From: JADFWK01 sp035527895 | Lineage (GTDB): Bacteria > Desulfobacterota > DSM-4660 > Desulfatiglandales > B25-G16 | Assembly (NCBI GenBank): GCA_035527895.1 | Contig: DATKZQ010000017.1 | Span: forward strand, 1-64,000 | DNA: 64,000 nt | Direction: 5' to 3' | Shown: positions 33,352 through 42,305 of the stretch, one piece after another | Layout: every line of letters begins with the position of its first letter | How positions within the stretch are numbered: position 1 is the stretch's first letter | Made by a program: the position numbers and the translations under genes | The notes under the pieces: model-generated | What the model was told of the DNA's origin: nothing | The model's database searches: none | What the model saw: the letters and a program-made list of their open reading frames with translations, nothing else

Positions 33352-36000
33352 TCAGCCAGAGGTGTGTCCGGCAATCATATCGAATACCTGAGCGAGGGCA
33401 GCTTTCAGCTCAGATACCTTTGTTCCGCCACCCTCGGCCATGTCTTTTCTTCCGCCGCCTTTCCCGCCCACCAATGTGGAAAGGGACCGTATGATCTCCC
33501 CGGCGTTGAACCTGCCAGTCAGATCAGGTGTGACCCGACATTGCAGAAAGACCTTGTTCTTATCCCTGGCGCCAAGCACGATTATGCCGGATTTCAATCT
33601 ATCCTTGATGTGGTCGCCAAACTCCCGTAAGTCTTTGGGATTGGCCGCCGAAACCTCCTGGCTGATAACTCTGATGCCGTCTATTTTCCGGGCGGTTGTA
33701 ATGAGATCCTCTGACTGCACGGCAGCCAGCCTCGCCTTGAGGGATTCGATCTCGCGATCTCTTTCTTTTTGTGCCTCCAAAAGATGCTCAACCCTGGAGA
33801 CAAGTTGATCAGGAGTAGTCTTGAGGAGGCTCGATACCGTTTTCAGTTTGTCCTCCTCTTCTTGGATCTCTCTGACCGCGCCCTCTCCGGTAAAACCCTC
33901 TATTCTCCTAACACCGGATGCAACCGCCCCCTCACCGGCAATCATGAAGACACCTATTTCTCCCGTTGACTTGGAGTGAGTTCCTCCGCAGAGCTCGCGG
34001 CTCAGACCATCGCCGATTGTCAAAACCCGCACCTGATCACCGTACCGTTCTTCGAACAGGGCAATCGCATCCAGCTTGAAGGCCTCATCTCGATCCAATA
34101 TGAGCGTGGTTACGGGCAGGTTCTTTTGTATGTTGAGATTTACCGTCATCTCAACTTCTCTCAATCTCTCGGGCGGTATCTGGGCGAAGTGGGTAAAGTC
34201 GAATCTCATCCTATCGGGACCTACGTAAGATCCGGCCTGTTTAACGTGTTCCCCCAGGGTCTCTCTTAATGCAGCCTGAAGGAGATGGGTCGCTGTATGG
34301 TTGTGAGCAATATTGTTTCGCCTCTTCTCATCCACCGCAGCGTCAACGGTATCTCCCTGCTTAACAACACCATCAATTACCCTTCCCCTGTGAACAATCA
34401 GGTTCGTGGGGTAGCGGAGCGTCTCAAGGATTTCAACCCGACAGGTTTCGGTTGCAACCCATCCGGTATCACCGACTTGACCGCCGGCTTCTCCATAAAA
34501 GGGGGTCTGATCGAGCACGATCTCTATCTGATCCCCACCCTGTGCCGATTCGGCCTCATTACCATCTTCGAGGAGCGCAAGGATCTTTCCCCGGGCCACG
34601 AGCGTTTCATATCCCAAGAACTGGCATATTACCCCGCTCGAATCAAGCCTCCGGTAAACCTCGGGTATTTCCTCTTCTCCGCTTCCCTTCCAGCTTCTCT
34701 GAGAGGCGGCTCTTTGTTCTGACATAGCGTGTTCAAATCCCTCGAGGTCAACCTGAAGATCCTCGTCTCGCGCTATGTCTCCTACAAGGTCTGGGGGAAA
34801 ACCATAGGTGTCATAGAGCTTGAATACCAGGCCTCCGGGAATGGAGGATTGTCCCTTTGCCCGCAATTCATCCATCTCATCTTTCAACAGGGAGAGACCG
34901 TGGATCAGGGTGTCTTCAAATCTCTTCTCCTCATTGATGACCACTTCATCAATGAATCTCCTCGATTGCTCGAGCTCCGGATAGTCGGGGCCCATTACGG
35001 TAACCACCGTGTCGGTTAGACGGTGGAGAAAGGGGCCCTTGAGCCCAATGATTTGCCCGTATCTGAGCGCACGCCTGATGATCCGGCGGACCACGTAGCC
35101 CCTGCCCTCATTTGACGGCATGATGCCGTCGGCTATCAAGAATGCCAGTGCCCGGCTGTGATCTGCAAGCACGCGGAAGGAGATATCGGCCTTAGCATCC
35201 CGGCCATACGTAGAGCCTGCCAGCTCCTCGGTAAGCCTCATAACATTGTCGAAGAGGTCGGTATCGTAGTTTGAGCAGACACCCTGGAGGACCGCTGACA
35301 ATCTCTCCAGACCCATGCCGGTGTCGATATTCTGTTTCGGAAGGGGTGTAAGGGTCCCCTCCGAGTCTCTGTTAAACTGCATGAACACCAGGTTCCATAA
35401 CTCCAAATACCTGTCGCAGTCGCACCCTACCTTGCAGGTGGGCTTACCGCAGCCTGCCTCAGGACCCTGGTCGAAATAGATCTCCGAGCATGGGCCGCAA
35501 GGACCGGTGTCTCCCATAGACCAGAAGTTGTCTTCCTCGCCGAATCTGCTGATCTTTTCTTGGGGCACGCCGATTTTCTGGTTCCAGATCTTATATGCTT
35601 CGTCATCGTCCGTGTATACGGAGACCCAGAGTTTATCTTCCAGTAAGCCGTACCCCGCGGTCAAAAGCTCCCAGCCCATCTCGATTGCTCCTTCTTTGAA
35701 ATAATCCCCGAAGGAGAAATTACCGAGCATTTCAAAGAAGGTGTGGTGTCTGTTGGTATATCCTACCTCATCGAGATCGTTATGTTTTCCTCCAGCCCTG
35801 ACACATTTTTGGGAGCTCGTTGCCCTCGTGTATCCCCTCTGCTCAAAGCCAAGAAACAGGGTCTTGAACGGAACCATGCCGGCATTGGTAAAAAGCAGGG
35901 TAGGGTCGTCTTTGGGAACCAGTGAGGCGCTTTTTACGATCTCATGGCCATGATCCTTAAAGTACTGCAAAAACTTCTCTCTAATGCTTCTGCTCTCCAT
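33352..36000 (-). CDS. alaS: Alanyl-tRNA synthetase
   Basis: An 882-residue enzyme that charges tRNA-Ala, normal length. It starts MESRSIREKFLQYFKDHGHE and includes the class II core (SLVPKDDPTLLFTNAGMVPF). The editing-domain zinc motif HNHTATHLLQAAL and CGGTHSKSTGEI are intact. The C-terminal oligomerisation domain ends AALAQVFDMIAG, followed by a short tail. It lies 16 bases downstream of recA and probably shares its transcript. Confidence 0.97.
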   Translation of the reverse strand: MESRSIREKFLQYFKDHGHEIVKSASLVPKDDPTLLFTNAGMVPFKTLFLGFEQRGYTRATSSQKCVRAGGKHNDLDEVGYTNRHHTFFEMLGNFSFGDYFKEGAIEMGWELLTAGYGLLEDKLWVSVYTDDDEAYKIWNQKIGVPQEKISRFGEEDNFWSMGDTGPCGPCSEIYFDQGPEAGCGKPTCKVGCDCDRYLELWNLVFMQFNRDSEGTLTPLPKQNIDTGMGLERLSAVLQGVCSNYDTDLFDNVMRLTEELAGSTYGRDAKADISFRVLADHSRALAFLIADGIMPSNEGRGYVVRRIIRRALRYGQIIGLKGPFLHRLTDTVVTVMGPDYPELEQSRRFIDEVVINEEKRFEDTLIHGLSLLKDEMDELRAKGQSSIPGGLVFKLYDTYGFPPDLVGDIARDEDLQVDLEGFEHAMSEQRAASQRSWKGSGEEEIPEVYRRLDSSGVICQFLGYETLVARGKILALLEDGNEAESAQGGDQIEIVLDQTPFYGEAGGQVGDTGWVATETCRVEILETLRYPTNLIVHRGRVIDGVVKQGDTVDAAVDEKRRNNIAHNHTATHLLQAALRETLGEHVKQAGSYVGPDRMRFDFTHFAQIPPERLREVEMTVNLNIQKNLPVTTLILDRDEAFKLDAIALFEERYGDQVRVLTIGDGLSRELCGGTHSKSTGEIGVFMIAGEGAVASGVRRIEGFTGEGAVREIQEEEDKLKTVSSLLKTTPDQLVSRVEHLLEAQKERDREIESLKARLAAVQSEDLITTARKIDGIRVISQEVSAANPKDLREFGDHIKDRLKSGIIVLGARDKNKVFLQCRVTPDLTGRFNAGEIIRSLSTLVGGKGGGRKDMAEGGGTKVSELKAALAQVFDMIAGHTSG

Positions 36001-36015
36001 AGGTCGTCGACTGTA

Positions 36016-37059
36016 TTATTCTTGTGAGTTATCGGTGTTGGTCTGGGGGGCGCCTTGTTTTTCACCGAGGCCGAGTTTCTCTTTTACCCGAACGGAGATA
36101 TCACTCGTAATATCCGGGTGTTCGCTCAAAAACCTCCGAACGTTCTCTCTCCCTTGCCCAATCCTTTCCTCGTTGAATGAGTACCACGAGCCGCTTTTCT
36201 CAACGATGTCTAATTCAACCCCGAGGTCCAGCAGGTCTCCTTCCTTTGATATACCGGTGCCATAGATGATATCGAACTCAGCCTGCCTGAAGGGAGGGGC
36301 GACCTTATTCTTGACTACCTTTACACGTGTTCTGTTGCCTACTGTCTTATCACCTTCCTGAATCACGGCTATCTTTCGGATGTCGAGACGCTGGGTGGCA
36401 TAGAATTTGAGCGCATTTCCGCCGCTTGTGGTCTCCGGATTTCCAAACATCACGCCGATCTTCATCCGTATCTGATTAATGAAAATAACGCATGTCATCG
36501 ATCGGTTAATGCTGGCCGCCAGTTTTCTGAGGGCCTTAGACATGAGCCGTGCCTGGAGTCCCACCTGTTGATCTCCCATTTCCCCCTCTATCTCGGCCCG
36601 AGGAACGAGGGCTGCAACCGAGTCGATTACTAATGCGTCTATGGCCCCACTTCGCACCAGGATTTCGGCGATATCCAGCGCCTGCTCACCGTTGTCGGGC
36701 TGGGATACGAGAAGGGAATCTATATTTACGCCGAGCCTCTTGGCATAGGAAAGATCGAGGGCGTGTTCAGCATCTATGAAGGCAACAATTCCGTCTTTGG
36801 CCTGTGCCTCTGCAACGATGTGCAAGGCCAACGTCGTCTTTCCCGAGGACTCAGGGCCATAGATCTCTACCACTCGTCCCCGTGGTACGCCGCCCACGCC
36901 AAGGGCGTAATCGAGGGCAAGTGAGCCCGTGGAAATGACCGGAATGTCTATCACAGCCCCGGCTTGCCCCAGCTTCATTATGGAGCCTTTACCGAATTGC
37001 TTTTCGATTTGTGAAATGGCGAGACCGACAGACTTTTCCTTTTCCGAATCTACTGCCAT
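36016..37059 (-). CDS. recA: Recombinase RecA
   Basis: A 347-residue RecA that catalyses strand exchange and LexA cleavage. It has GPESSGKTTLALH (Walker A), DALVIDSVAAL (Walker B), the L1/L2 loop region (MSKALRKLAASINRS, MFGNPETTSGGNAL) and the acidic/Q-rich tail. It is preceded by a foldback element (37093-37392) instead of a recognisable SOS box, so its promoter is probably farther upstream or inside that element. Confidence 0.98.
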   Translation of the reverse strand: MAVDSEKEKSVGLAISQIEKQFGKGSIMKLGQAGAVIDIPVISTGSLALDYALGVGGVPRGRVVEIYGPESSGKTTLALHIVAEAQAKDGIVAFIDAEHALDLSYAKRLGVNIDSLLVSQPDNGEQALDIAEILVRSGAIDALVIDSVAALVPRAEIEGEMGDQQVGLQARLMSKALRKLAASINRSMTCVIFINQIRMKIGVMFGNPETTSGGNALKFYATQRLDIRKIAVIQEGDKTVGNRTRVKVVKNKVAPPFRQAEFDIIYGTGISKEGDLLDLGVELDIVEKSGSWYSFNEERIGQGRENVRRFLSEHPDITSDISVRVKEKLGLGEKQGAPQTNTDNSQE

Positions 37060-37092
37060 AATATGCCTCCCTTTTGTAAGACCTGTTTACTG

Positions 37093-37392
37093 GTAACACG
37101 TTAGCTCTTTGAAATTAACCTCAACCCGAGCATGGGGGTATCTTTTTTTGACTCTGTCCTCCCATCGTTCAGAGCAGTGGGCGTTTCAAAACGGCGCACG
37201 CAGGCTGCTACCTTAGTGCTAAGGCTTACGGGGCGGTGCGTCGGTTTGAAACGGCCCTGTACGGGGCCTTGTTTAGAGGACAGAGCAAAAAAAGATACCC
37301 CCATGCTCGGTCCCCTGGGTTCTGTTATGAATAGCCACTGGGCATCAGCAAATGGACAGGAGCGCTACCTTTTCAAAGAGCTAACGTGTTAC
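37093..37392. repeat. 300-bp nested foldback element between thpR and recA
   Basis: Three nested inverted repeats. Outer: a perfect 22-bp pair at 37093-37114 and 37371-37392. Middle: 36-base arms at 37126-37161 and 37276-37311 with about two differences, including a T7/A7 run. Inner: imperfect arms at 37179-37200 and 37234-37257, with a 6-bp mini-hairpin (ccttag/ctaagg) at 37211-37224 in the loop. The whole element could fold into one long RNA hairpin. The outer end touches the thpR stop. It could be a foldback transposon/MITE or a structured RNA; I cannot decide. Confidence 0.75.
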
Positions 37393-37394
37393 AT

Positions 37395-37967
37395 TTACAG
37401 TATTTTCAATGGCCAAGCGGCCATCTTTGTATGAACTGGTCCGGCCGGTCTAAGGTCACTCTTGAAAAGAATCAGTTCCTTCAGGTAATCCTCGTCACTA
37501 GTAATATCATGAAATCTGTCAAGAATCCATTTCAATTCCTCGCCCCGGTTCACTGTACCTTTGAACCGGCCCAACGTCAGGTGTGGCCTGAAAGGCCTAT
37601 TTTCCGGCTTGAAACCGAGCTCCTCTAATGCCGCCTGCAGTTCATCCCGCAGGTCTGACAGGCCCCCTATTTCACCATCAAGGCCAATCCACAATACCCG
37701 TGGTCTCCTCCAGTTGGGGAATACGCCTACCCTGTTGAGCCTGATCTGGAAGGCGGAGAACCTCTCGGCAATTGAGCCGGCCTTTTGCTTTACGCCGGCT
37801 ATGGTTTCCTCCGTAACAGGGCCAAGAAAGACGATTGTGAGATGAATATTTTCTACCTTAACCCACCTCACGGGCAAACGTGATTGCTGCAATTCTTTAG
37901 AGATCTCCCCAACCTGCTCTTTGATCTGGAGGGGAAGTTCAAATGCCAGGAATGAACGGATGCCCAT
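37395..37967 (-). CDS. thpR: RNA 2',3'-cyclic phosphodiesterase (2H family)
   Basis: A 190-residue 2H phosphoesterase with both HxTx motifs: NIHLTIVFLG near 45 and RPHLTLGRFKG near 131. The family opens cyclic phosphates or ligates 2'-5' RNA ends in vitro. It starts MGIRSFLAFELP inside the last codons of cinA (29-base overlap), so the two are coupled. Confidence 0.92.
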   Translation of the reverse strand: MGIRSFLAFELPLQIKEQVGEISKELQQSRLPVRWVKVENIHLTIVFLGPVTEETIAGVKQKAGSIAERFSAFQIRLNRVGVFPNWRRPRVLWIGLDGEIGGLSDLRDELQAALEELGFKPENRPFRPHLTLGRFKGTVNRGEELKWILDRFHDITSDEDYLKELILFKSDLRPAGPVHTKMAAWPLKIL

Positions 37968-39195
37968 GTAAGTATCTCCTCACCCAATCAAGCGCCATCT
38001 CGGCAGTAGCAACCTTTACGCTCTGCCTGTCTCCGGGAAACCGATACTGGCTGGAGAATACCCTGCCGCGTACGGAAAGTCCAATGAAGACGGTACCAAC
38101 CGGTTTGGTCTCCGAACCTCCTGAGGGGCCGGCAATTCCAGTCACGGCCAATCCCATATCCGTTCTTGCGGACCTCCTGATACCTTCGGCCATCTCTCTT
38201 ACCGTTTGATCGCTCACGGCCCCGTATGTGTCAAGGGTATGCTGTTGTACGCCAAGCATCTCCACCTTCGATCGATCGCTGTACACAACAGCCCCCCGCT
38301 CGAAATACACTGAACTGCCTGATATGGAGGTGAGCCTGTGGCCGATGAGCCCGCCCGTGCATGATTCAGCCAAAGATAGTGTCACATTTCGGGCTGTCAA
38401 CAATTCTCCAACGACCGCTTCTAGGGTTTTATCTCCCGATGCAAAAACATAGGGACCTAACAGGCCTTGGATTTTATCTTCAGCCCGTGTCAATTCCTCT
38501 TCGATCTCCGCTAGATCTTCTCCCCGGATTGTAATGGTAATGCGAGTTTCGGGGAAAGACGGATAGAAGCCGAACATGACCCTCTTCAGGTCATCACTGA
38601 GACCACTGAGGATATCGGCAATTTGAGATTCGCCCAGCCCAAAGACCTTGAGTATCCTGTGCCGCGGGACAAGAGGCGGTCTATAGCGCCTCAGGATATC
38701 CGGAACAACAACCCGATCCAACAACTGCCTCATCTGCTCAGGTACACCGGGCAGGAAATAGAGTTGACTGTCTCTTTTTGAAATGGAAAAGCCACAGGCA
38801 TATCCTTGAGGGTCTAAAACCTTTGCCCCCCTGGGAAGCCAGGCCAGTTTTACCAGGTTTGGAGACCAGGTCAGGCCTGATCTCTCGGTGCAATCCTTTA
38901 TGTGGTCGAATAGGCCTTGATCAAGATAAAGGGGTCTGTCTAAGGTCTTTGCTGCTATCTCGGCGGTCAGGTCATCGTCAGTGGGCCCCAAACCACCAGT
39001 GACGATAACAAAACGAGACCTCTTGACAGCGGTCCTCAGCGCAGCGGAAAGTGTATCGCAGTTGTCGCCGACCGTGGTAATCTCGTTCACTTCAAGGCCG
39101 CACGATATGAGGCACCCTGATGCATACCAACCATTGAGGTCTCTGGTCTTTCCTGAAATCAGTTCATCGCCGATAATGATGATCTCTGTAAGCAT
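37939..39195 (-). CDS. cinA: CinA family protein (competence/damage-inducible)
   Basis: A 418-residue fusion of a molybdopterin-binding/COG1058 domain at the N-terminus (MLTEIIIIGDELISGKTRDL, FVIVTGGLGPTDDDLT) and the C-terminal NMN-amidohydrolase (PncC-like) domain (SLAESCTGGLIGHRL, VTGIAGPSGGS). It may recycle NMN or hydrolyse ADP-ribose. The frame opens at a GTG at 39213; the ATG at 39195 begins the conserved N-terminus and is preferred. It lies between pgpA and thpR. Confidence 0.93.
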   Translation of the reverse strand: MLTEIIIIGDELISGKTRDLNGWYASGCLISCGLEVNEITTVGDNCDTLSAALRTAVKRSRFVIVTGGLGPTDDDLTAEIAAKTLDRPLYLDQGLFDHIKDCTERSGLTWSPNLVKLAWLPRGAKVLDPQGYACGFSISKRDSQLYFLPGVPEQMRQLLDRVVVPDILRRYRPPLVPRHRILKVFGLGESQIADILSGLSDDLKRVMFGFYPSFPETRITITIRGEDLAEIEEELTRAEDKIQGLLGPYVFASGDKTLEAVVGELLTARNVTLSLAESCTGGLIGHRLTSISGSSVYFERGAVVYSDRSKVEMLGVQQHTLDTYGAVSDQTVREMAEGIRRSARTDMGLAVTGIAGPSGGSETKPVGTVFIGLSVRGRVFSSQYRFPGDRQSVKVATAEMALDWVRRYLHGHPFIPGI

Positions 39196-39217
39196 AACTT
39201 TTTTCAATAGCACGTTT

Positions 39218-39730
39218 TCAATTGAGCATAAAGAGAAGAAGTCTCAACGATATGTGGGCGTATACCCCCGCCAACAGATCGTCAAGAACTATGCCGATCC
39301 CCCCCTTCAGTTTTTTTTCGATGGTCTTTATAGGTGGCGGCTTCAGGATGTCGAAAAACCTGAAAAGAAAGAACCCCCCTGCCAGAGCCGGCCACGTAAA
39401 GGGGATGAACGCAGTGGTGAGCAAGAAACCAGCTACCTCATCAACGACGATCACCGGTGGGTCGTCCGAACCAAGGATTCTTTGGCTCCGGTGAGATGAC
39501 CAGATTGCGCCAATGGCTATTATCAGCAGAATTGAGAACTGGTACTGAGGGCCGAGAAGACTTCCTGCTACATACAGTGGGATGGCCGCGACCGTGCCAA
39601 ACGTACCGGGCATTCCCGGTAACAGACCTGCGCCGAACCAGATTGAAGAAATCAGGGCAATCTTATCTAAAAGACCACGTTCCTTGATCGCCTTTATTAT
39701 GGTAAATGTATCAGATTCAGTAATCGACAT
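39218..39730 (-). CDS. pgpA: Phosphatidylglycerophosphatase A
   Basis: A 170-residue integral membrane phosphatase that makes phosphatidylglycerol. It has the PgpA core: GAGLLPGMPGTFGTVAAIPL, IVVDEVAGFLL, and FFLFRFFDILKPPPI followed by GIGIVLDDLLAGVYA, which carry the acidic residues of the active site. The open frame extends to a TTG at 39766; I place the start at the ATG at 39730, though neither has a strong ribosome site. First gene of the pgpA-cinA-thpR-(recA-alaS) run. Confidence 0.9.
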   Translation of the reverse strand: MSITESDTFTIIKAIKERGLLDKIALISSIWFGAGLLPGMPGTFGTVAAIPLYVAGSLLGPQYQFSILLIIAIGAIWSSHRSQRILGSDDPPVIVVDEVAGFLLTTAFIPFTWPALAGGFFLFRFFDILKPPPIKTIEKKLKGGIGIVLDDLLAGVYAHISLRLLLFMLN

Positions 39731-40054
39731 CAAGAACGAACGGATTCTTAAGGGTAAGCACCTCAACCTCTTTATCAGGGTAAAGGTAGTTAGTCAAAGG
39801 GTTTCCTGTCGACTACATCACCGAAAACACAATGAAATGGTGATTGAGGACCTGCAGCATTCTCGTACCTGCAGGAGTTAGCGTAACAAAGGGTAAAAAC
39901 CGGGGTTTTGAGAATATTGGTCGTTTCATTGTGTGCCGGGTTCTTGAATGCCCCTCTAAAAAGGCAAGAGCTTCGATAAAATTTTCCTTGAGTTACATGA
40001 GGCCTTAATTGTATTGTACCCGAAAAAAATAGTTACCTGGGAAAGGAAGATATC

Positions 40055-40378
40055 ATGAGGAATGGAAAAATTGCTGTAGGTATTTCGCTCCTATGCCTCT
40101 TTGTAATGTTCGGGTGCCATTACGCGCGTACGGCAGGAACGGCGAGGACAGTTGAGTTAACGGTAATGAATGTTCCTGCCGGCTGCTGAGGTCAGCCACA
40201 AGATAGGATAAGGTCTATCCTAATAAATGCTGAAGGGGTGTTGAACTTCGGTCTGTACCCGGAATCTTTCACGGTAACGGTAACATTCGATCCGGAAAAG
40301 ACCACTGTACAAGAGATTATTGAAGTCCTCTCAGAGGGAGGATATCCGGTTTCAGGAGAACCTAAGTGGGTGAAGTGA
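40055..40378 (+). CDS. Heavy-metal-associated-like selenoprotein (in-frame TGA at 40187)
   Basis: A 107-residue protein if the TGA at 40187-40189 (codon 45) is read as selenocysteine: the frame runs on uninterrupted for 62 codons to a TGA at 40376. Order: lipoprotein-type signal (LLCLFVMFGC, lipidation Cys 21), then VPAGC-Sec-GQPQD, and an HMA-like ferredoxin fold (FTVTVTFDPEKTTVQE, GGYPVSGEPKWV). Sec replaces the second Cys of the metal-binding CxxC. A perfect 7-bp hairpin with loop AGGTC lies 15 bases after the TGA. AAAGGAAG precedes the ATG. A paralogue with the same arrangement lies at 55797. It may bind a thiophilic metal or act in redox at the outer face. Confidence 0.8.
40204..40222 (+). 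promoter_or_regulatory. SECIS-like hairpin of the first selenoprotein gene
   Basis: taggata (40204-40210), loop aggtc, tatccta (40216-40222): a perfect 7-bp stem 14 bases downstream of the TGA. The apical AGGTC(T) resembles the GGUCU loop of the E. coli fdhF SECIS recognised by SelB. The second selenoprotein gene has the same loop position with compensating stem changes. Confidence 0.75.
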
Positions 40379-40601
40379 ATTGTTTTCGCCCTGAATAGCA
40401 TAGCCTTTTAGTCAGGGTGACCTCGTGCAATCGAGGTGGCCACGTGTGGTTGCTCGGATCGCGGCGCAGTGGTCCAAACAATCATTAGAGTTATAAAGAG
40501 TATTACGGTCCCCGATAGGCTTGGAAAATTTCTGAGAGAATGAGTTCCGGCGCCAATCCCAGAAATTGCCTAACAGGAACAGCAGGGTGGTGACCTACCG
40601 T

Positions 40602-41519
40602 CTAAACTGCCTTTAGCATCTTATCCACGGCTGCCTTCGCCTTCAGGCGGATCTTCTTTGGGACCTTGATCTGATGTTTCATTTCATCCAATGAACTGAG
40701 GACCTTCTCGAGGGTAATCAACTTCATATTAGGGCAAACCGCTTGCCCTGAGGCAGGAATAAACTCCTTGCCCGGGTTCTCCTTTCTGAGCCGATGGAGT
40801 ATCCCAATCTCGGTGCCCACTATCATTGTGCTGACATCCTGTCTCATGGCGTACCGGCACATCCCTCCAGTACTTAGGACTTCATCGGCGAGGGCGACAA
40901 CATCCGGCCGGCACTCGGGATGAACAATAACCTTTGCCGAGGGATATTTCTGCTTCAGATCGGTAATATGTTTTGGGAGTATCTTGAGATGCGTGGGGCA
41001 ATAGCCCGGCCAGAAGACCAAATCCTTGTCAGTCTTCATGGAGACATAATGGCCGAGATACTTGTCAGGGACAAATAGTATCTCTTCGCGATCGAGGCTT
41101 TCTACAACCTTGAGGGCATTGGCCGAGGTACAGCAAACATCTGATTCTGCCTTGACCTCTGCGGTTGAATTGATATAGCAGACCACGGCAGCCCTCGGGT
41201 GTTCCCGTTTCATCGCCCTCAATTCTTCAGCAGTGACCATGTTTGCCATGGGACAGCCGGCATTCATATCGGGAAGCACGACAATCTTGTCCGGGCAAAG
41301 GATCGAAGCTGTTTCCGCCATAAAATGGACCCCGCAAAAGACTATCACTGCTGCATCGGTTCCAGCAGCGGTTTGGCTTAACCCCAACGAATCGCCGACG
41401 AAATCAGCTATATCTTGAACTTCGCCCCGTTGGTAGTTATGAGCCAAAATGACGGCGTTTCTCTCTCTTTTCAGCTTTACTATGCTTTCTTTAAGTTTTT
41501 CATTACTGTTCTGCATCAA
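40602..41519 (-). CDS. nadA: Quinolinate synthase
   Basis: A 305-residue [4Fe-4S] enzyme that condenses iminoaspartate with dihydroxyacetone phosphate in NAD synthesis. Landmarks: ILAHNYQRGEVQDIADFVGD near the start, IVFCGVHFMAETA, VVCYINSTAEVKAESDVCCT and FWPGYCPTH, giving the cluster cysteines, with the last Cys in SGQAVCPNMKLI. No nadB is adjacent, so aspartate dehydrogenase or another source must supply iminoaspartate. It is the last gene of the long minus-strand sulfur cluster and overlaps fdhD by 17 bases. Confidence 0.95.
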   Translation of the reverse strand: MMQNSNEKLKESIVKLKRERNAVILAHNYQRGEVQDIADFVGDSLGLSQTAAGTDAAVIVFCGVHFMAETASILCPDKIVVLPDMNAGCPMANMVTAEELRAMKREHPRAAVVCYINSTAEVKAESDVCCTSANALKVVESLDREEILFVPDKYLGHYVSMKTDKDLVFWPGYCPTHLKILPKHITDLKQKYPSAKVIVHPECRPDVVALADEVLSTGGMCRYAMRQDVSTMIVGTEIGILHRLRKENPGKEFIPASGQAVCPNMKLITLEKVLSSLDEMKHQIKVPKKIRLKAKAAVDKMLKAV

Positions 41520-42300
41520 TCACGATTCTCCACTCATGAGTATAGACATTCATTCTCTTCCCTCTCACATAACCAATAAGGGTTATGCCCAATTCATCGG
41601 CTAACTTCACCCCGAGATCAGTAGGCGCGGATTTCGAGATGATTATGGGAATGGTTCTCTTGGCTACCTTGAGCAATATCTCGGAGGAGATTCTGCCGCT
41701 GGTGACTATTACGTGTTCATCGGTTGGCAAATCTTGTAGAAGACATTGACCGAAGATTTTGTCAATGGCATTGTGTCTGCCGATGTCCTCGGCGAAGAGG
41801 AGAATGTCCCCTGCGTCACAAAGAGCAGCACTATGCACGCCACCAGTCATCCTATAAAGCTTTGAGCGGTGATGGAATGCCTTCATCAGGGCGAAAACGT
41901 CTTCCGCTAATAACCTTATTTGGGATTCCACCCTTGCCATAGCTCCCACATCAGCAGAGCTGTAAAAGGAGGCTCCCCTTCCGCACCCTGAGGTTATGAA
42001 ACGCTTGAATACGAGTTCGCCGGCTGATTCGTTATCTTCTTCGGTTTCGACACGGACCACACCTCTCTTTTCGTCAACCGTTATCTTCTTGATCTCATCC
42101 TTGCTACTTATCAAGCCTTCAGAATAAAGGAAGCCGACAGCCAGGTATTTCAAATCCTTTGGTGTGCATAACAGGGTCACCAATTCCCTATTGTTGAGCA
42201 TGATGGTAAGGGGACGTTCCCGGGCTACTAAGTCCTCTATCCTGTTTTTGTCCTTTTCAGTAAAACGCACTATAGAAAGTTTCTGTGTTTCGTCTGCCAT
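41503..42300 (-). CDS. fdhD: FdhD, formate dehydrogenase accessory sulfurtransferase (paralogue 1)
   Basis: A 265-residue FdhD-type protein. Family blocks: LTIMLNNRELVTLLCTPKDL, VGFLYSEGLI, LYRMTGGVHSAALCDAGDIL, FAEDIGRHNAIDKIFG, VTSGRISSEIL and SKSAPTDLGVKLADELGITL. FdhD passes sulfur from a cysteine desulfurase to the molybdenum/tungsten cofactor of formate dehydrogenase. The sulfur-carrying loop reads TSGCGRGASF, with one Cys where E. coli has C-x2-C. Overlaps nadA and lies downstream of mnmA and the cysteine desulfurase. A second paralogue lies at 57634. Confidence 0.95.
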   Translation of the reverse strand: MADETQKLSIVRFTEKDKNRIEDLVARERPLTIMLNNRELVTLLCTPKDLKYLAVGFLYSEGLISSKDEIKKITVDEKRGVVRVETEEDNESAGELVFKRFITSGCGRGASFYSSADVGAMARVESQIRLLAEDVFALMKAFHHRSKLYRMTGGVHSAALCDAGDILLFAEDIGRHNAIDKIFGQCLLQDLPTDEHVIVTSGRISSEILLKVAKRTIPIIISKSAPTDLGVKLADELGITLIGYVRGKRMNVYTHEWRIVIDAEQ

Positions 42301-42305
42301 CTTTA

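Noticed and set aside
36016..37059. LexA/SOS box upstream of recA
   Set aside because: I saw no convincing palindromic LexA site in 37060-37130; the foldback element occupies the region instead.
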